In this document: piece after piece, positions 1 to 7,991 of the stretch | Layout of the letters: each line of letters begins with the position of its first letter | Position numbering within the stretch: position 1 is the first letter of the stretch | From: Microvirga sp. | Lineage (GTDB): Bacteria; Pseudomonadota; Alphaproteobacteria; Rhizobiales; Beijerinckiaceae | Direction of reading: 5' to 3' | Assembly (NCBI GenBank): GCA_031181145.1 | Contig: JAPSLB010000003.1 | Location: 1 to 64,000 of the forward strand | Length of the DNA stretch: 64,000 nt | Position numbers and translations under genes: made by a program | Notes under the pieces: model-generated | Told to the model about the DNA's origin: nothing | The model's input: only the letters and a program-made list of their open reading frames with translations | Databases searched by the model: none

Positions 1-2
1 TG

Positions 3-488
3 GCCCGCAAGGGATTGGCTCATGTGCCTATGGGCCGTCAGTTGTTCCCGAATATGAGCGTCCGGGAAAATCTGATGCTGGGGGCCTACTTGCCTGAAGC
101 AAAGGCTGCCCGGCACGAGAACATGGCGAAGGTCGAAGCTCTCTTCCCGGACCTCGTTCGCTACGCCGACGCCATGGCTGGGCAATTGTCGGGTGGGCAG
201 CAGCAGATGGTAGCTATTGCACGTGCGCTCATGCTCGGCCCCAAGATGCTGATCATGGACGAGCCAAGTCTCGGCCTGTCACCGCTTTTCGTCAAAGAGG
301 TGATGGCAGCCATCAGGCGCGTCGCAGAGACTGGTCTTCCAATCCTGCTGGTGGAACAGAACGTAAAGCAGGTGCTCACTGTCAGCCACCGCGTTTACGT
401 GCTCGAAAATGGCAGGCAGGTGCTCGATGGCCCTTCGGAGGAGCTACAGGGACACCCGATGATCCGTAAGGCCTATCTCGGCCTTTAG
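3..488 (+). CDS. livF: Branched-chain-type ABC transporter ATPase LivF, C-terminal part (5' end outside window)
   Basis: Open reading frame already running at the window edge and ending in TAG at 486-488, so the N-terminus with the Walker A loop is missing. It is the second half of a LivF-type ATPase of the hydrophobic amino acid uptake (HAAT) family, which powers import of branched-chain amino acids or related acids at the inner membrane. Visible are the LivF-typical VPxGRQLFPNMSVREN stretch, the signature LSGGQQQMVAIARAL, Walker B LLIMDEPS-like (MLIMDEPSLGLSP), and the switch-region LLVEQNV with its histidine replaced by Q/N as usual for LivF. The rest of its operon must lie upstream. It is distinct from the fused LivF domain near 4.5 kb, so the region encodes two HAAT systems. 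Substrate cannot be told. Confidence 0.93.
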   Translation, partial: ARKGLAHVPMGRQLFPNMSVRENLMLGAYLPEAKAARHENMAKVEALFPDLVRYADAMAGQLSGGQQQMVAIARALMLGPKMLIMDEPSLGLSPLFVKEVMAAIRRVAETGLPILLVEQNVKQVLTVSHRVYVLENGRQVLDGPSEELQGHPMIRKAYLGL

Positions 489-769
489 CCTGTGAGCGAG
501 AAGCGTATCGAGGCCAGCGTGCATGTATGCCGGGCTCGTAGATATCAGGGGAGGGACGTTCCACCACGCATTCTGCCGGTAGGGGCAGCAATGGTCAGCT
601 CCTGGCATGAAACGGAAGTTGCTCATCCAGCGGATCACAGGGTGCTGGCGGCAGAACAGGCGGGGTAGGGAATTTCGGCCTTTAACCCCTTACGGTCCTT
701 CGCTGGTGTCGGCTCCCGTGAGCGGAGCAAGGCACTTTGGATACCTGCACGACTCCTTGGTGCACAGCG
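489..769. other. Gene-free spacer between livF and the truncated AraC gene
   Basis: No reading frame here has recognisable protein features. The only structure I see is a stretch (648-682) that recurs in diverged form near 18.74 kb; it is listed separately. The spacer lies between the end of livF and the 3' end of a convergent, truncated AraC-type gene. Confidence 0.5.
648..682 (+). repeat. Dispersed 35-bp sequence, copy 1 (copy 2 at 18738-18772)
   Basis: The first 14 bases, GCGGCAGAACAGGC, are identical to 18738-18751. The following 21 bases match with about six differences, nearly all transitions. Both copies sit in gene-free DNA beside degraded genes. This could be a fragment of a dispersed intergenic repeat; a chance match is unlikely but not excluded. 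Confidence 0.45.
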
Positions 770-1702
770 TCAACCGGCGGGGTGAGCGGGTCGGGAGGGG
801 CGGGCCAGCTGGGTGATCCACACGTCGGCAAAGTCGATCGAGGCAGAGTGCTTCGTGAACGTCCGCTGCTTCGGTTGCTTCGCGCGCACATCGCTTGGCG
901 TCACCCAAAAGGCCTCCCGAAAGCAGCGGTGGAAGTGGGGAGCGCTCACAAACCCGCACACGCGCCCCACATCCCTGGCCCGCGCATGTGGGCTGGTGGG
1001 ATCCGCCAGCAGGGCATAGGCCTGCGCCAGACGCCGGTTCTGGATGTACGCCGCCACCCCTCCCAGCCCCGCGAACATCCGGTACAGGGTCGGCCGCAAG
1101 ATCGCCAGAGCGCGACAGATGTCCGCCGGCCCCAGCTCGGGCGAACCCAGATGGGCGTCCAGATAGGCCTTCACCCGGTCCATGCTGATCGTGTCCGACC
1201 GATGTTTGGGTTCGCTGGGAAGCAGCGCTCCGACGCACGCGCTCACCGTGGAGGCAATCATCTGCGCGAGGGCAGGGGCGGCTTCCTGCACGGGATGGGA
1301 GATCTGCCGCGCGACCGACAGCAGATGATCGACCAGAAGACCGGCCGTGGGCATCCCCGGCTGAAGCACCAAACCGCTGAGAGACACTTTGCGCAGAACG
1401 CCCAGGTCCAGCAGAGTGCGCGGGATGATGACGTCGATGGTCCTTGTGGGCATCGCCTCCAGAGCCAATGGACGGGCAAGGTCGATGACGGCGATCTCGC
1501 CTGCGGAGGCGGCCATTGCCCGGCCGAGCCTGTGGGGAGAAACGCGTTGACAAGTCCAGGAATGGATTGCCCGCGAGCGCTGACCTGCCATCAGCGGGAC
1601 CGGTCGGTTCCCGGCCTTGCGGTCATGGCAAGAGATGAGACGTCCATAGGCTCGGGCTTGAGCTGATGAGCACGCTAGTGGACGTCCTCTGCCTCGCCCC
1701 AA
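770..1702 (-). pseudogene. AraC-family transcriptional regulator, 5'-truncated remnant
   Basis: The C-terminal half is a recognisable AraC/XylS DNA-binding domain: a first helix-turn-helix around LGPADICRALAILRPTLYRMF, then YIQNRRLAQAYALLADP and a second around DVGRVCGFVSAPHFHRCFREAFWVTPSDVR. Before it lies part of an AraC-binding-like N-terminal domain, recognisable from about residue 57 (AGEIAVIDLARP). Family members of this kind carry roughly 90 more residues upstream; here the frame runs instead into unrelated residues and then into the 3' end of the RraA-like gene, overlapping it by 28 bp. The cut edge suggests a deletion that joined the two genes. The DNA-binding half could in principle still be made, but no good start signal is seen, so I call it a remnant. 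Confidence 0.72.
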
Positions 1703-2379
1703 GCCTCGACCAGCCGCTCTACCGTGAAGCCAGGGCTGCGGGCAGCTCTCAGGACAGGAGCTTCTTTTCTCGTCACGAGGTCGATGGCACGAGGGAGTTC
1801 CGCTGCAATCCGGGGATCGATGATGACTGCGCCGTGGCGATCAGCGTGGAGTAGATCATCGGGCCGCACCGTCAGTCCGAAGACCTCCACTGGACAATTG
1901 TACGCCTCGATCCGGACAAAGGCATGGCTCGGGCTGATTGAGCCGGCCAGTATTTGAAATCCGGGGTCGATGGTGCCGAGGTCGCGCATCGAGCCGTTGG
2001 TCAGAACGCCTCGGACCCCAAGACCCTTGTGGATCGCCACGTTGACCTCGCCCCAGAACGCGCCCAGACCGGGCCTAGGGTCGACGTCCTGCAGAACTAC
2101 CACGGCAGGGCCGGGCTGGGCCGCGGCATAGCTGTAATAGGCGAGCCGGCGCTGCCGCACGGCCTCCGGGTGCTCTTGCGCAGGCTGCGAGCTGCGGATC
2201 ATGCCTGTGCGCGCGTAGCCCACGACGGCCGGCAGATTCGGATGGGCAGCGAGAACCGGTTGGGTCGTAAAGCCTTCTGCCGTCCGGCGGCCGAGGATGA
2301 GCTCGATTGCGTTGCAGACCGTCGGCGTATCGACCCTCTCGAGTGCGGCGAAGATTTCGGAGGAGAGCGACTGTTCCAT
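1675..2379 (-). CDS. RraA-like family protein (HMG/CHA aldolase-like fold)
   Basis: A 234-residue protein of the RraA/HMG aldolase superfamily, which includes class II pyruvate aldolases, oxaloacetate decarboxylases and the RNase E inhibitor RraA. Family features are the N-terminal LERVDTPTVCNAIELI, the central G(x)nGVLTNGSMRDLG segment corresponding to the metal/substrate loop with the conserved Arg-Asp pair, and VFGLTVRPDDLLHADRHGAVII near the C-terminus. The ATG at 2379 is preferred over an in-frame TTG at 2400 because family members usually start just before this SSEIF/ALERV segment. It is the last gene of a minus-strand group with a beta-keto acid cleavage enzyme and an ABC transporter, so a catabolic lyase or decarboxylase role is more likely than RNase E regulation (inference from context). 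Its 3' end overlaps the truncated AraC frame. Confidence 0.85.
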   Translation of the reverse strand: MEQSLSSEIFAALERVDTPTVCNAIELILGRRTAEGFTTQPVLAAHPNLPAVVGYARTGMIRSSQPAQEHPEAVRQRRLAYYSYAAAQPGPAVVVLQDVDPRPGLGAFWGEVNVAIHKGLGVRGVLTNGSMRDLGTIDPGFQILAGSISPSHAFVRIEAYNCPVEVFGLTVRPDDLLHADRHGAVIIDPRIAAELPRAIDLVTRKEAPVLRAARSPGFTVERLVEAWGEAEDVH

Positions 2380-2564
2380 TCCCGGCTTGTCCTGTTTCAA
2401 GTGAGTTGGTGCTCATAGGATAGTCACGGTCCCGAGCGGCATGCTTCCGGATGTCATCGTGTGGGGGGCGATGAATTGCGGAGTGGCCAAATGCCTACGG
2501 GATATCGCGGTTCGCCGCCATGCCATTCACCACGACGCCCGTGTTGTCGAAGGCTGTATCCGCG

Positions 2565-3491
2565 CTAGAAGTTGACACGATCTCCTCCCTTCAACGACAG
2601 CATGTTGCGTGCGTCATCGGGAGTAGCGATCTCCAGGCCCAATCCCTCGATGATTTGGCGCGCCATTTTCACCTGCTGCGCATTCGATTGCGCGAGCTTT
2701 CCCGGTCCGATCCAGAGCGAATCCTCGAGCCCGACACGGACATTGCCTCCCATCGCGGCCGCCTGTGCTGCAATGGCGAGTTGGCTCTTGCCGGCTCCGA
2801 GGACCGACCATTGGTAGTCATCTCCAAACAGCCTGTCGGCCGTGCGCTTCATGTGGGCCACGTCCTCGGGATGCGGACCAATGCCGCCCAGGAGACCGAA
2901 GACGCTTTGAACGAAAAGGGGCGGCTTGATGAGACCCCGGTCCACGAAATGGGCGAGAGTGTAGAGGTGGCCGATGTCGTAGCACTCGATCTCGAAGCGG
3001 GTGCCGTTCTCGGCGCAGGTTGTCAGGATGTATTCGATATCGGAGAACGTATTGCGGAAGATCCTGTCCCGCGATCCTTCGAGGTACGGCTCCTCCCAAT
3101 CGTATTTGAATTCCTTGAACCGGTTGAGCATCGGGTAGAGCCCAAAATTCATCGAGCCCATGTTGAGGGAGGCGACCTCGGGCTTGTAGTGAGCCGCAGG
3201 ACGCACCCGCTCCTGCACCAGCATGGTCGGCGCACCGCCTGTCGTGATGTTGATGACGCAATTGCTTCGTTGCTTCACCACCTGCAGGAAGGGTGCGAAG
3301 GCTTCCGGCGTCTGATCGGGCTTGCCGTTCTTCGGGTCGCGCGCGTGCAGATGAACGATCGCTGCCCCGGCTTCCGCCGCGCTGATGGCGGCTTGGGCGA
3401 TCTCCTCGGGAGTGATCGGCAGATGAGGGGACATGGAGGGCGTATGGATCGCGCCGGTCACGGCGCATGTGATGATGACTTTGCGGGCCAT
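2565..3491 (-). CDS. Beta-keto acid cleavage enzyme (BKACE, DUF849 family)
   Basis: A 308-residue TIM-barrel enzyme of the BKACE family, whose characterised members condense a beta-keto acid with acetyl-CoA to give acetoacetate and a shortened acyl-CoA (3-keto-5-aminohexanoate, dehydrocarnitine and others). Family signatures are VIITCAVTGAIHTPSMSPHLPITPEEIA at the N-terminus, IVHLHARDPKNGKP containing the metal-binding HxH pair, NITTGG, the ECYDIGH segment and VRVGLEDSLW near the end. It starts 22 bp after the stop of a lambda-crystallin-type hydroxyacid dehydrogenase on the same strand; together they could oxidise a beta-hydroxy acid and then cleave the keto product (inference). The substrate cannot be read from sequence alone because specificity in this family lies in a few pocket residues. 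Confidence 0.9.
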   Translation of the reverse strand: MARKVIITCAVTGAIHTPSMSPHLPITPEEIAQAAISAAEAGAAIVHLHARDPKNGKPDQTPEAFAPFLQVVKQRSNCVINITTGGAPTMLVQERVRPAAHYKPEVASLNMGSMNFGLYPMLNRFKEFKYDWEEPYLEGSRDRIFRNTFSDIEYILTTCAENGTRFEIECYDIGHLYTLAHFVDRGLIKPPLFVQSVFGLLGGIGPHPEDVAHMKRTADRLFGDDYQWSVLGAGKSQLAIAAQAAAMGGNVRVGLEDSLWIGPGKLAQSNAQQVKMARQIIEGLGLEIATPDDARNMLSLKGGDRVNF

Positions 3492-3513
3492 GGACTTGGT
3501 TCCTCTCGAGAGA

Positions 3514-4446
3514 TCACCGATCTGGTTGCGACTGCTTGTGGGCCTTCAAAGCAGCCAGGCGTTTGTCCCGCCAGGCAGAGCGCCGTGCGAGCGCATCGGG
3601 GCCAGGCGCTTCGCCCCAGGCTCCTAGGATGCGGCTCACGTTCGCCTTGTCCCAGACTTCGGGCTTGGCGGGATCCTCGGAGAGACGACGGTAGAAACCG
3701 GTATAGCGGTCGCAGTAATCGGCGATTCCACCGGGAGCATTGAGCTCGATGGTCTCGAAGGGCCCGATGAAGGACCAGCGCAGGCCGAGACCGTCCTTGA
3801 GGGTCCTGTCGAGGTCCTGCGGACTCACCACGCCCTCGCCGACCAGCCGGAACGCCTCTGCCAGGAGCGCGCCCTGGAGCCGGTTCAGGACGAACCCCTC
3901 GACCTCGCGGTTCACGATGATGGGCACCTGCTCGACGCTGTCATAGACCGCTCGCGCGCGGGCGATCGTCTCGGGCGCAGTCCAGGGTGTTCCGCAGAGT
4001 TCGACGAGCGGCACGAGGTGAGGAGGGTTGACGGGATGCGCCACGAGGCACCGAGCGCGGCCCGACAAACTTTCGGTGAAGTGGGACGCGACAATCGCGG
4101 AGGTCGACGATGCAAGAATGCAGTCCGGTGGTGCGAGCCGGTCGAGTTCGGCGAAGATGATCCGCTTGGTCTCGATGATCTCGGGGCCATTCTCCTGAAC
4201 GAGGTCGGCTCCGTTCACGGCCTCTGCCAGCGTAGGCACGGCGACGGCGCGCCTGGATGCATCTTCAGGGTTGGTGACGAGGCCATGTCTTGCTAGCTCC
4301 TCAAGCCCTTCGCGGATGAGACTGGGCGCCTTCTCGAGCATTTCGGGGCTCGGGTCGGTGATGCGCACGTCCCAGCCGGCCCGCGCGAAGACGATCGCCC
4401 AAGATCGGCCGATCAGCCCCGCGCCAATGATCCCAGCACTCGGCAT
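3514..4446 (-). CDS. 3-hydroxyacyl-CoA dehydrogenase family protein, lambda-crystallin/L-gulonate dehydrogenase type
   Basis: A 310-residue NAD-dependent dehydrogenase. Rossmann motif GIIGAGLIGRSWA at the N-terminus, the SSTSAIVAS segment, the catalytic-histidine stretch CLVAHPVNPPHLVPLVELCG, then the C-terminal helical domain with GFVLNRLQGALLAEAFRLV and GLGLRWSFIGPFETIELNAPGG. The last two stretches are typical of the lambda-crystallin subgroup, which oxidises small free beta-hydroxy acids such as L-gulonate, rather than of long-chain CoA-ester enzymes. The start at 4446 is chosen over 4476 because GAGGGAGA lies at ribosome-binding distance and the NAD motif follows directly. It sits 20 bp after the fused Liv gene and 22 bp before the BKACE gene, pointing to one transcript. 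Likely it makes the beta-keto acid for BKACE (inference). Confidence 0.86.
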   Translation of the reverse strand: MPSAGIIGAGLIGRSWAIVFARAGWDVRITDPSPEMLEKAPSLIREGLEELARHGLVTNPEDASRRAVAVPTLAEAVNGADLVQENGPEIIETKRIIFAELDRLAPPDCILASSTSAIVASHFTESLSGRARCLVAHPVNPPHLVPLVELCGTPWTAPETIARARAVYDSVEQVPIIVNREVEGFVLNRLQGALLAEAFRLVGEGVVSPQDLDRTLKDGLGLRWSFIGPFETIELNAPGGIADYCDRYTGFYRRLSEDPAKPEVWDKANVSRILGAWGEAPGPDALARRSAWRDKRLAALKAHKQSQPDR

Positions 4447-4466
4447 TCCGTAATCTCCCTCAAGGC

Positions 4467-6983
4467 TTACAGCCACAGGACCTTGCGGCGGAGCGCAAGA
4501 TCGTCCCTCAGGTCCTTCGATGGACCGGCATGGATCACCCGTCCGCGTTCGAGTGCGATCGTCCGGTCGGACAGGGCGAGCGCCAGATCGAGGTGATGGT
4601 CGACGATGATGATCGAGACCTCGTGCCGGAGCTTGTCGAAGCTCTCGAAGAGTTGCTCGACGATGGCCGGAGCAAGACCTTCGAAGGGTTCATCCAGGAG
4701 CAGCACCTTCACGTCGCCCGAGAGGGCGCGTGCGATCGCTACCATCTGCTGCTCGCCGCCGGAGAGGAAATCCGCCGGGGTGTCTAGCCTCTCGCGGATC
4801 CGCGGGAAGTACTCGAAGATCCTGTCCAGATCCCACCGGACGCCCCGGCCTGTTTCGCGCTTGAGCCGCCCGAGCTCAAGATTCTGGGCCACGGTCATTC
4901 CGGCGAAAAGACCACGTCCCTGCGGCACGTATCCGATTCCCAGGCGAGCGATCTCGGCCGGGAGTCGGCCAGCGATCTCCTGACCATCGAGCTGGATTGA
5001 GCCCGAACCGGGCGTCGCAATGCCGATCAGGGTCTTGAGCAGTGTCGACTTGCCGGCGCCGTTGCGGCCCAGAAGCGCGACGATCTCATGTTGACGCACA
5101 TCGAAGGATACGTCCGCCAGGGCATGGCTTTTGCCGTAGAACGTGTTGACCTTCTCTGCCGCGAGCACAATCGCCGCCTCGGCGGCGCTCTGCCGGGGCC
5201 GTGCGGCAACGGTGACCGCGCCGGAGCCGATATAGATCTCCTGTACCTCGCGGCTGGAGCGGGCATCCTCCACCGTCCCGTCGACCAGCACCTCGCCCGC
5301 ATTCATCACCGTGACGGCATCCGCGATCTGGAACACACGGTCGATATCGTGCTCGACGAGCAGCATCGGAACGTCCGCGGAGATGCGCTTGATGATATCG
5401 CCGATGCGCTGCCGCTCAGCGGCGGCAAGACCGGCGAGCGGCTCGTCGAGCAGCAGCACTCTCGGTTTCGTAGCAAGCGCCAGGCCCATGTCCAGGAGGC
5501 GCTGCCCGCCATACGAGAGGGCGCCCGCCTCGGCCTTTTCGATGCCGGCGACGCCGAGATAGCGGATGACCGCCGAGGTCTCGGCTTCGATCTGCTTGAT
5601 CGACCGCGCGGCCGTCCATGGGTTGAAGCGCTGCGGGTGGCGGGCCTGCACGGATAGGCGGACATTCTCCTCGACCGTCAAGGCCGGGAAGAGGTTCGTA
5701 ATCTGGAACGAGCGTCCGATTCCGGCCTGCGTGATCGCTTCAGGAGAAAGCCCCGCGATAGAGCGGCCCTGAAGGAGCACATCGCCTTCATCGGGCGTGT
5801 AGAATCCGGATATCAGGTTGAAGGCCGTGGTCTTTCCAGCGCCGTTCGGACCGATCAAGGCATGGAGACTGCGGTCTCGTACGGCGATGTTGACCGACTG
5901 AACGGCCTTGAGCGCGCCAAAGCTCTTCGTAATGCCGCGAGCCTCGAGGATGATACCATCCACATGGTTGGAGGGCTTAAGAAACGAGGGCAAGGGCTCA
6001 TCGGTCAGGGTGCGACCCGCCATGGCGGCCTCCTCCGTGACCTTGGCCCGGAACGGTGCCGCAATCCGCTGTGCAATCCCCACCAATCCCGTTGGCGAGA
6101 GGACGATGAATCCGACGAAAAGGAGACCGAAATAGAGGAGCCAGTGCGGGGTCCAGATCGACAGGAACTCACGAAACAGAATGTAGAAGAGAGCTCCCAG
6201 GGCCGGCCCGAGAAAACTCCGCATTCCGCCGATCACCACCATCGCGATCAACTCACCCGAGAAGGCGACGGAGAGAGGCTCCGCCGAGGCGAAGCGATGA
6301 TTGAAAACGGAGAGGATGCCCGCGATCCCCACGGTCGTGGCGGATACCACGAACCCGAGAAGCTTGTAGCGATTGGTCGGATAGCCGAGAAAGCGGGCGC
6401 GTTGCTCGTTTTCGCGGATGGCCACCAGCACGGTCCCGGCGGGAGAGCCGTGAAAGCGCAGCAGGGCAAAGCAGACGGCAAACGCCACCGCTGCCACGAA
6501 CCAATAATAGGTCCAGTCCGAGTTCAGATCGAGGCCAATCGCACGCGTGCGCACGATGCCGCCGAGCCCGCTCTCTCCGCCCGTGAGCGCGGTCCAGCGG
6601 TAGGCGACGGCAAAGAGCATGGCCGCCAATGCCAGCGTCAGCAACGAGAAGTAGACGCCGCGACGCCGCAGAATGAGCGCGCCTAGGAGAGACGACGCAC
6701 CGGCAATGAACACGATGGCGACGAGAGCCGGAAGGAAGATGCTGTCCGGGAACCAGTGGAGCTGGCTTAATGCCGCCGCATAAGCTCCCAGTCCGAACCA
6801 TACGCCGTGCCCGAAGGAGACGAGGCCCGTGTAGCCGACCAGAACGTTCAGGCCGAGGCAGGCGATGGCGAACACCACCACATCGATCGACGAGCGAAGT
6901 GGCAGGCCGACAGGATCGAGGACGAAGGGCAGCAGAATGAGCGCTGCCGCCGCGATGAGAAGGGACCCGTAATTCGTGCGCAT
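4467..6983 (-). CDS. Fused LivM permease - LivG ATPase - LivF ATPase of a branched-chain-type ABC transporter
   Basis: One reading frame of about 838 residues carries three subunits normally made separately. Residues about 1-310 are a LivM-type permease with many hydrophobic segments and the typical NVLVGYTGLVSFGHGVWFGLGAYAAA. About 345-590 are a LivG-type ATPase (Walker A GPNGAGKTT, GIGRSFQITNLFPALTVEENV, signature LSYGGQRLLDMGLAL, Walker B VLLLDEPLAGL, VEHD). About 605-838 are a LivF-type ATPase (GRNGAGKST, GYVPQGRGLFAGMTV, LSGGEQQMVAIARAL, VLLLDEPFEGL, IIVDHHLD). No stop or frameshift interrupts the joins. The start at 6983 is 4 bp after the livH stop; an upstream extension to 7046 would overlap livH and looks spurious. 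With livH and the binding protein it forms a full transporter from only three polypeptides. Confidence 0.93.
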   Translation of the reverse strand: MRTNYGSLLIAAAALILLPFVLDPVGLPLRSSIDVVVFAIACLGLNVLVGYTGLVSFGHGVWFGLGAYAAALSQLHWFPDSIFLPALVAIVFIAGASSLLGALILRRRGVYFSLLTLALAAMLFAVAYRWTALTGGESGLGGIVRTRAIGLDLNSDWTYYWFVAAVAFAVCFALLRFHGSPAGTVLVAIRENEQRARFLGYPTNRYKLLGFVVSATTVGIAGILSVFNHRFASAEPLSVAFSGELIAMVVIGGMRSFLGPALGALFYILFREFLSIWTPHWLLYFGLLFVGFIVLSPTGLVGIAQRIAAPFRAKVTEEAAMAGRTLTDEPLPSFLKPSNHVDGIILEARGITKSFGALKAVQSVNIAVRDRSLHALIGPNGAGKTTAFNLISGFYTPDEGDVLLQGRSIAGLSPEAITQAGIGRSFQITNLFPALTVEENVRLSVQARHPQRFNPWTAARSIKQIEAETSAVIRYLGVAGIEKAEAGALSYGGQRLLDMGLALATKPRVLLLDEPLAGLAAAERQRIGDIIKRISADVPMLLVEHDIDRVFQIADAVTVMNAGEVLVDGTVEDARSSREVQEIYIGSGAVTVAARPRQSAAEAAIVLAAEKVNTFYGKSHALADVSFDVRQHEIVALLGRNGAGKSTLLKTLIGIATPGSGSIQLDGQEIAGRLPAEIARLGIGYVPQGRGLFAGMTVAQNLELGRLKRETGRGVRWDLDRIFEYFPRIRERLDTPADFLSGGEQQMVAIARALSGDVKVLLLDEPFEGLAPAIVEQLFESFDKLRHEVSIIIVDHHLDLALALSDRTIALERGRVIHAGPSKDLRDDLALRRKVLWL

Positions 6984-6987
6984 CGAC

Positions 6988-7863
6988 CTACTCGAATCTC
7001 TGGATGCGTTCGCCGAGCAACCCGCGCGGCCGCAAAAGCAGCACAAGCGCCATCAGCAGGTACATCGAGGCTTCACCCGCAGGTGGGAAGAAGTAAATCG
7101 TGAGACCGCGCACGACGCCCACGAGCGCTGCGGCCATGATGACGCCCCAGAATGACCCTAGCCCACCGATGACGACTACGACAAAGGCGGCCGTGAGGAT
7201 CTCGGCCCCCATGGCGGGGTGCACCCCTGAGATCGGGGCCAGCAGGACTCCAGCAAGGCCCGCCAGGCCGATGCCGAGGGCAACGACGGCCGTCATGTAC
7301 GGCTGAAGCGAGATGCCGAGCGCTCCCACCATGTCCGGGTTTTGCACTCCGGCCCGGACCACACGGCCGAAGGCGGTGCGGTAGACCAGGAACCAAGTCG
7401 CGATGACGGCTGCGAGCGCCACTCCGAAGATGATGAGGCGGTAACGCGGATAGATGAAATGACCGAGGAAGACCTGACCTCGGAGGGCCGACGGAATGGA
7501 GAAGGGCAGGGGAGCCGCCCCGAAGATCATCCGCAGGCTTTGCTCGATGATCATGGCAAGCCCAAAGGTCAGAAGCAGGCTGAGAATGGGATCCGAGCGG
7601 TAGAACCTTCGAAAGAGCAGGCGCTCGATGACGACGCCAAGGAGTGCAACGAGCACCGGAGATGCGATGAACGCGCCTGCAAATCCAATCCTGGGTGCCA
7701 ACGTCACGGCGAGATAGGCACCGATCGCATAGAACGCGCCATGGGACAGGTTCACGATTCCGCCGAGCGAAAAAATCAAGGACAGGCCGAGGGCGATCAG
7801 CAGATAGTAAGCGCCGACCAGAAGACCATTCAGTACCTGCTCAAGGAGAAAGACGAACGCCAA
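6988..7863 (-). CDS. livH: Branched-chain-type ABC transporter permease LivH
   Basis: A 291-residue inner-membrane permease of the LivH type with about eight hydrophobic segments. It begins FLLEQVLNGLLVGAYYLLIALGLSLI-like and carries the family stretch GGIVNLSHGAFYAIGAYLA, then RRFYRSDPILSLLLTFGLAMIIEQSLRMIFG, and the cytoplasmic coupling region with GALGISLQPYMTAVVALGIGLAGLAGVLLAP. It pairs with the LivM domain of the downstream fusion protein to form the transmembrane channel. It lies 128 bp after the binding-protein gene, with a GC-rich hairpin between the two, and 4 bp ahead of the fusion gene. Confidence 0.93.
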   Translation of the reverse strand: MAFVFLLEQVLNGLLVGAYYLLIALGLSLIFSLGGIVNLSHGAFYAIGAYLAVTLAPRIGFAGAFIASPVLVALLGVVIERLLFRRFYRSDPILSLLLTFGLAMIIEQSLRMIFGAAPLPFSIPSALRGQVFLGHFIYPRYRLIIFGVALAAVIATWFLVYRTAFGRVVRAGVQNPDMVGALGISLQPYMTAVVALGIGLAGLAGVLLAPISGVHPAMGAEILTAAFVVVVIGGLGSFWGVIMAAALVGVVRGLTIYFFPPAGEASMYLLMALVLLLRPRGLLGERIQRFE

Positions 7864-7945
7864 GCGAGACTCCTGTTCCGATCCTGGGAAGCCTCCTCCC
7901 GCGAGGAGCCCGAACTGAGGGAAAACGGAATGCTGTGCTCTCGGC

Positions 7946-7973
7946 GGCCGGAACGGCGTTCAGCCGTCCGGCC
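7946..7973 (-). other. GC-rich hairpin between binding-protein and livH genes
   Basis: GGCCGGAACGGC, a 5-base loop, then GCCGTCCGGCC: an 11-bp stem with one bulged base. No T-run follows on the minus strand, so it is not a complete intrinsic terminator. Its place just after the binding-protein gene fits the usual role of such stems in slowing transcription or protecting the upstream mRNA so that more binding protein than permease is made (inference). Confidence 0.55.
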
Positions 7974-7991
7974 ATACCAATTCCTGTCGTG

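Noticed and set aside
737-1666. Long plus-strand frame opposite the AraC remnant
   Set aside because: Antisense shadow of the AraC reading frame in GC-rich DNA; no family match.
1675-2379. RraA-like protein as a true RNase E inhibitor
   Set aside because: It is longer than typical RraA and sits in a catabolic operon; an aldolase/decarboxylase role is more likely.
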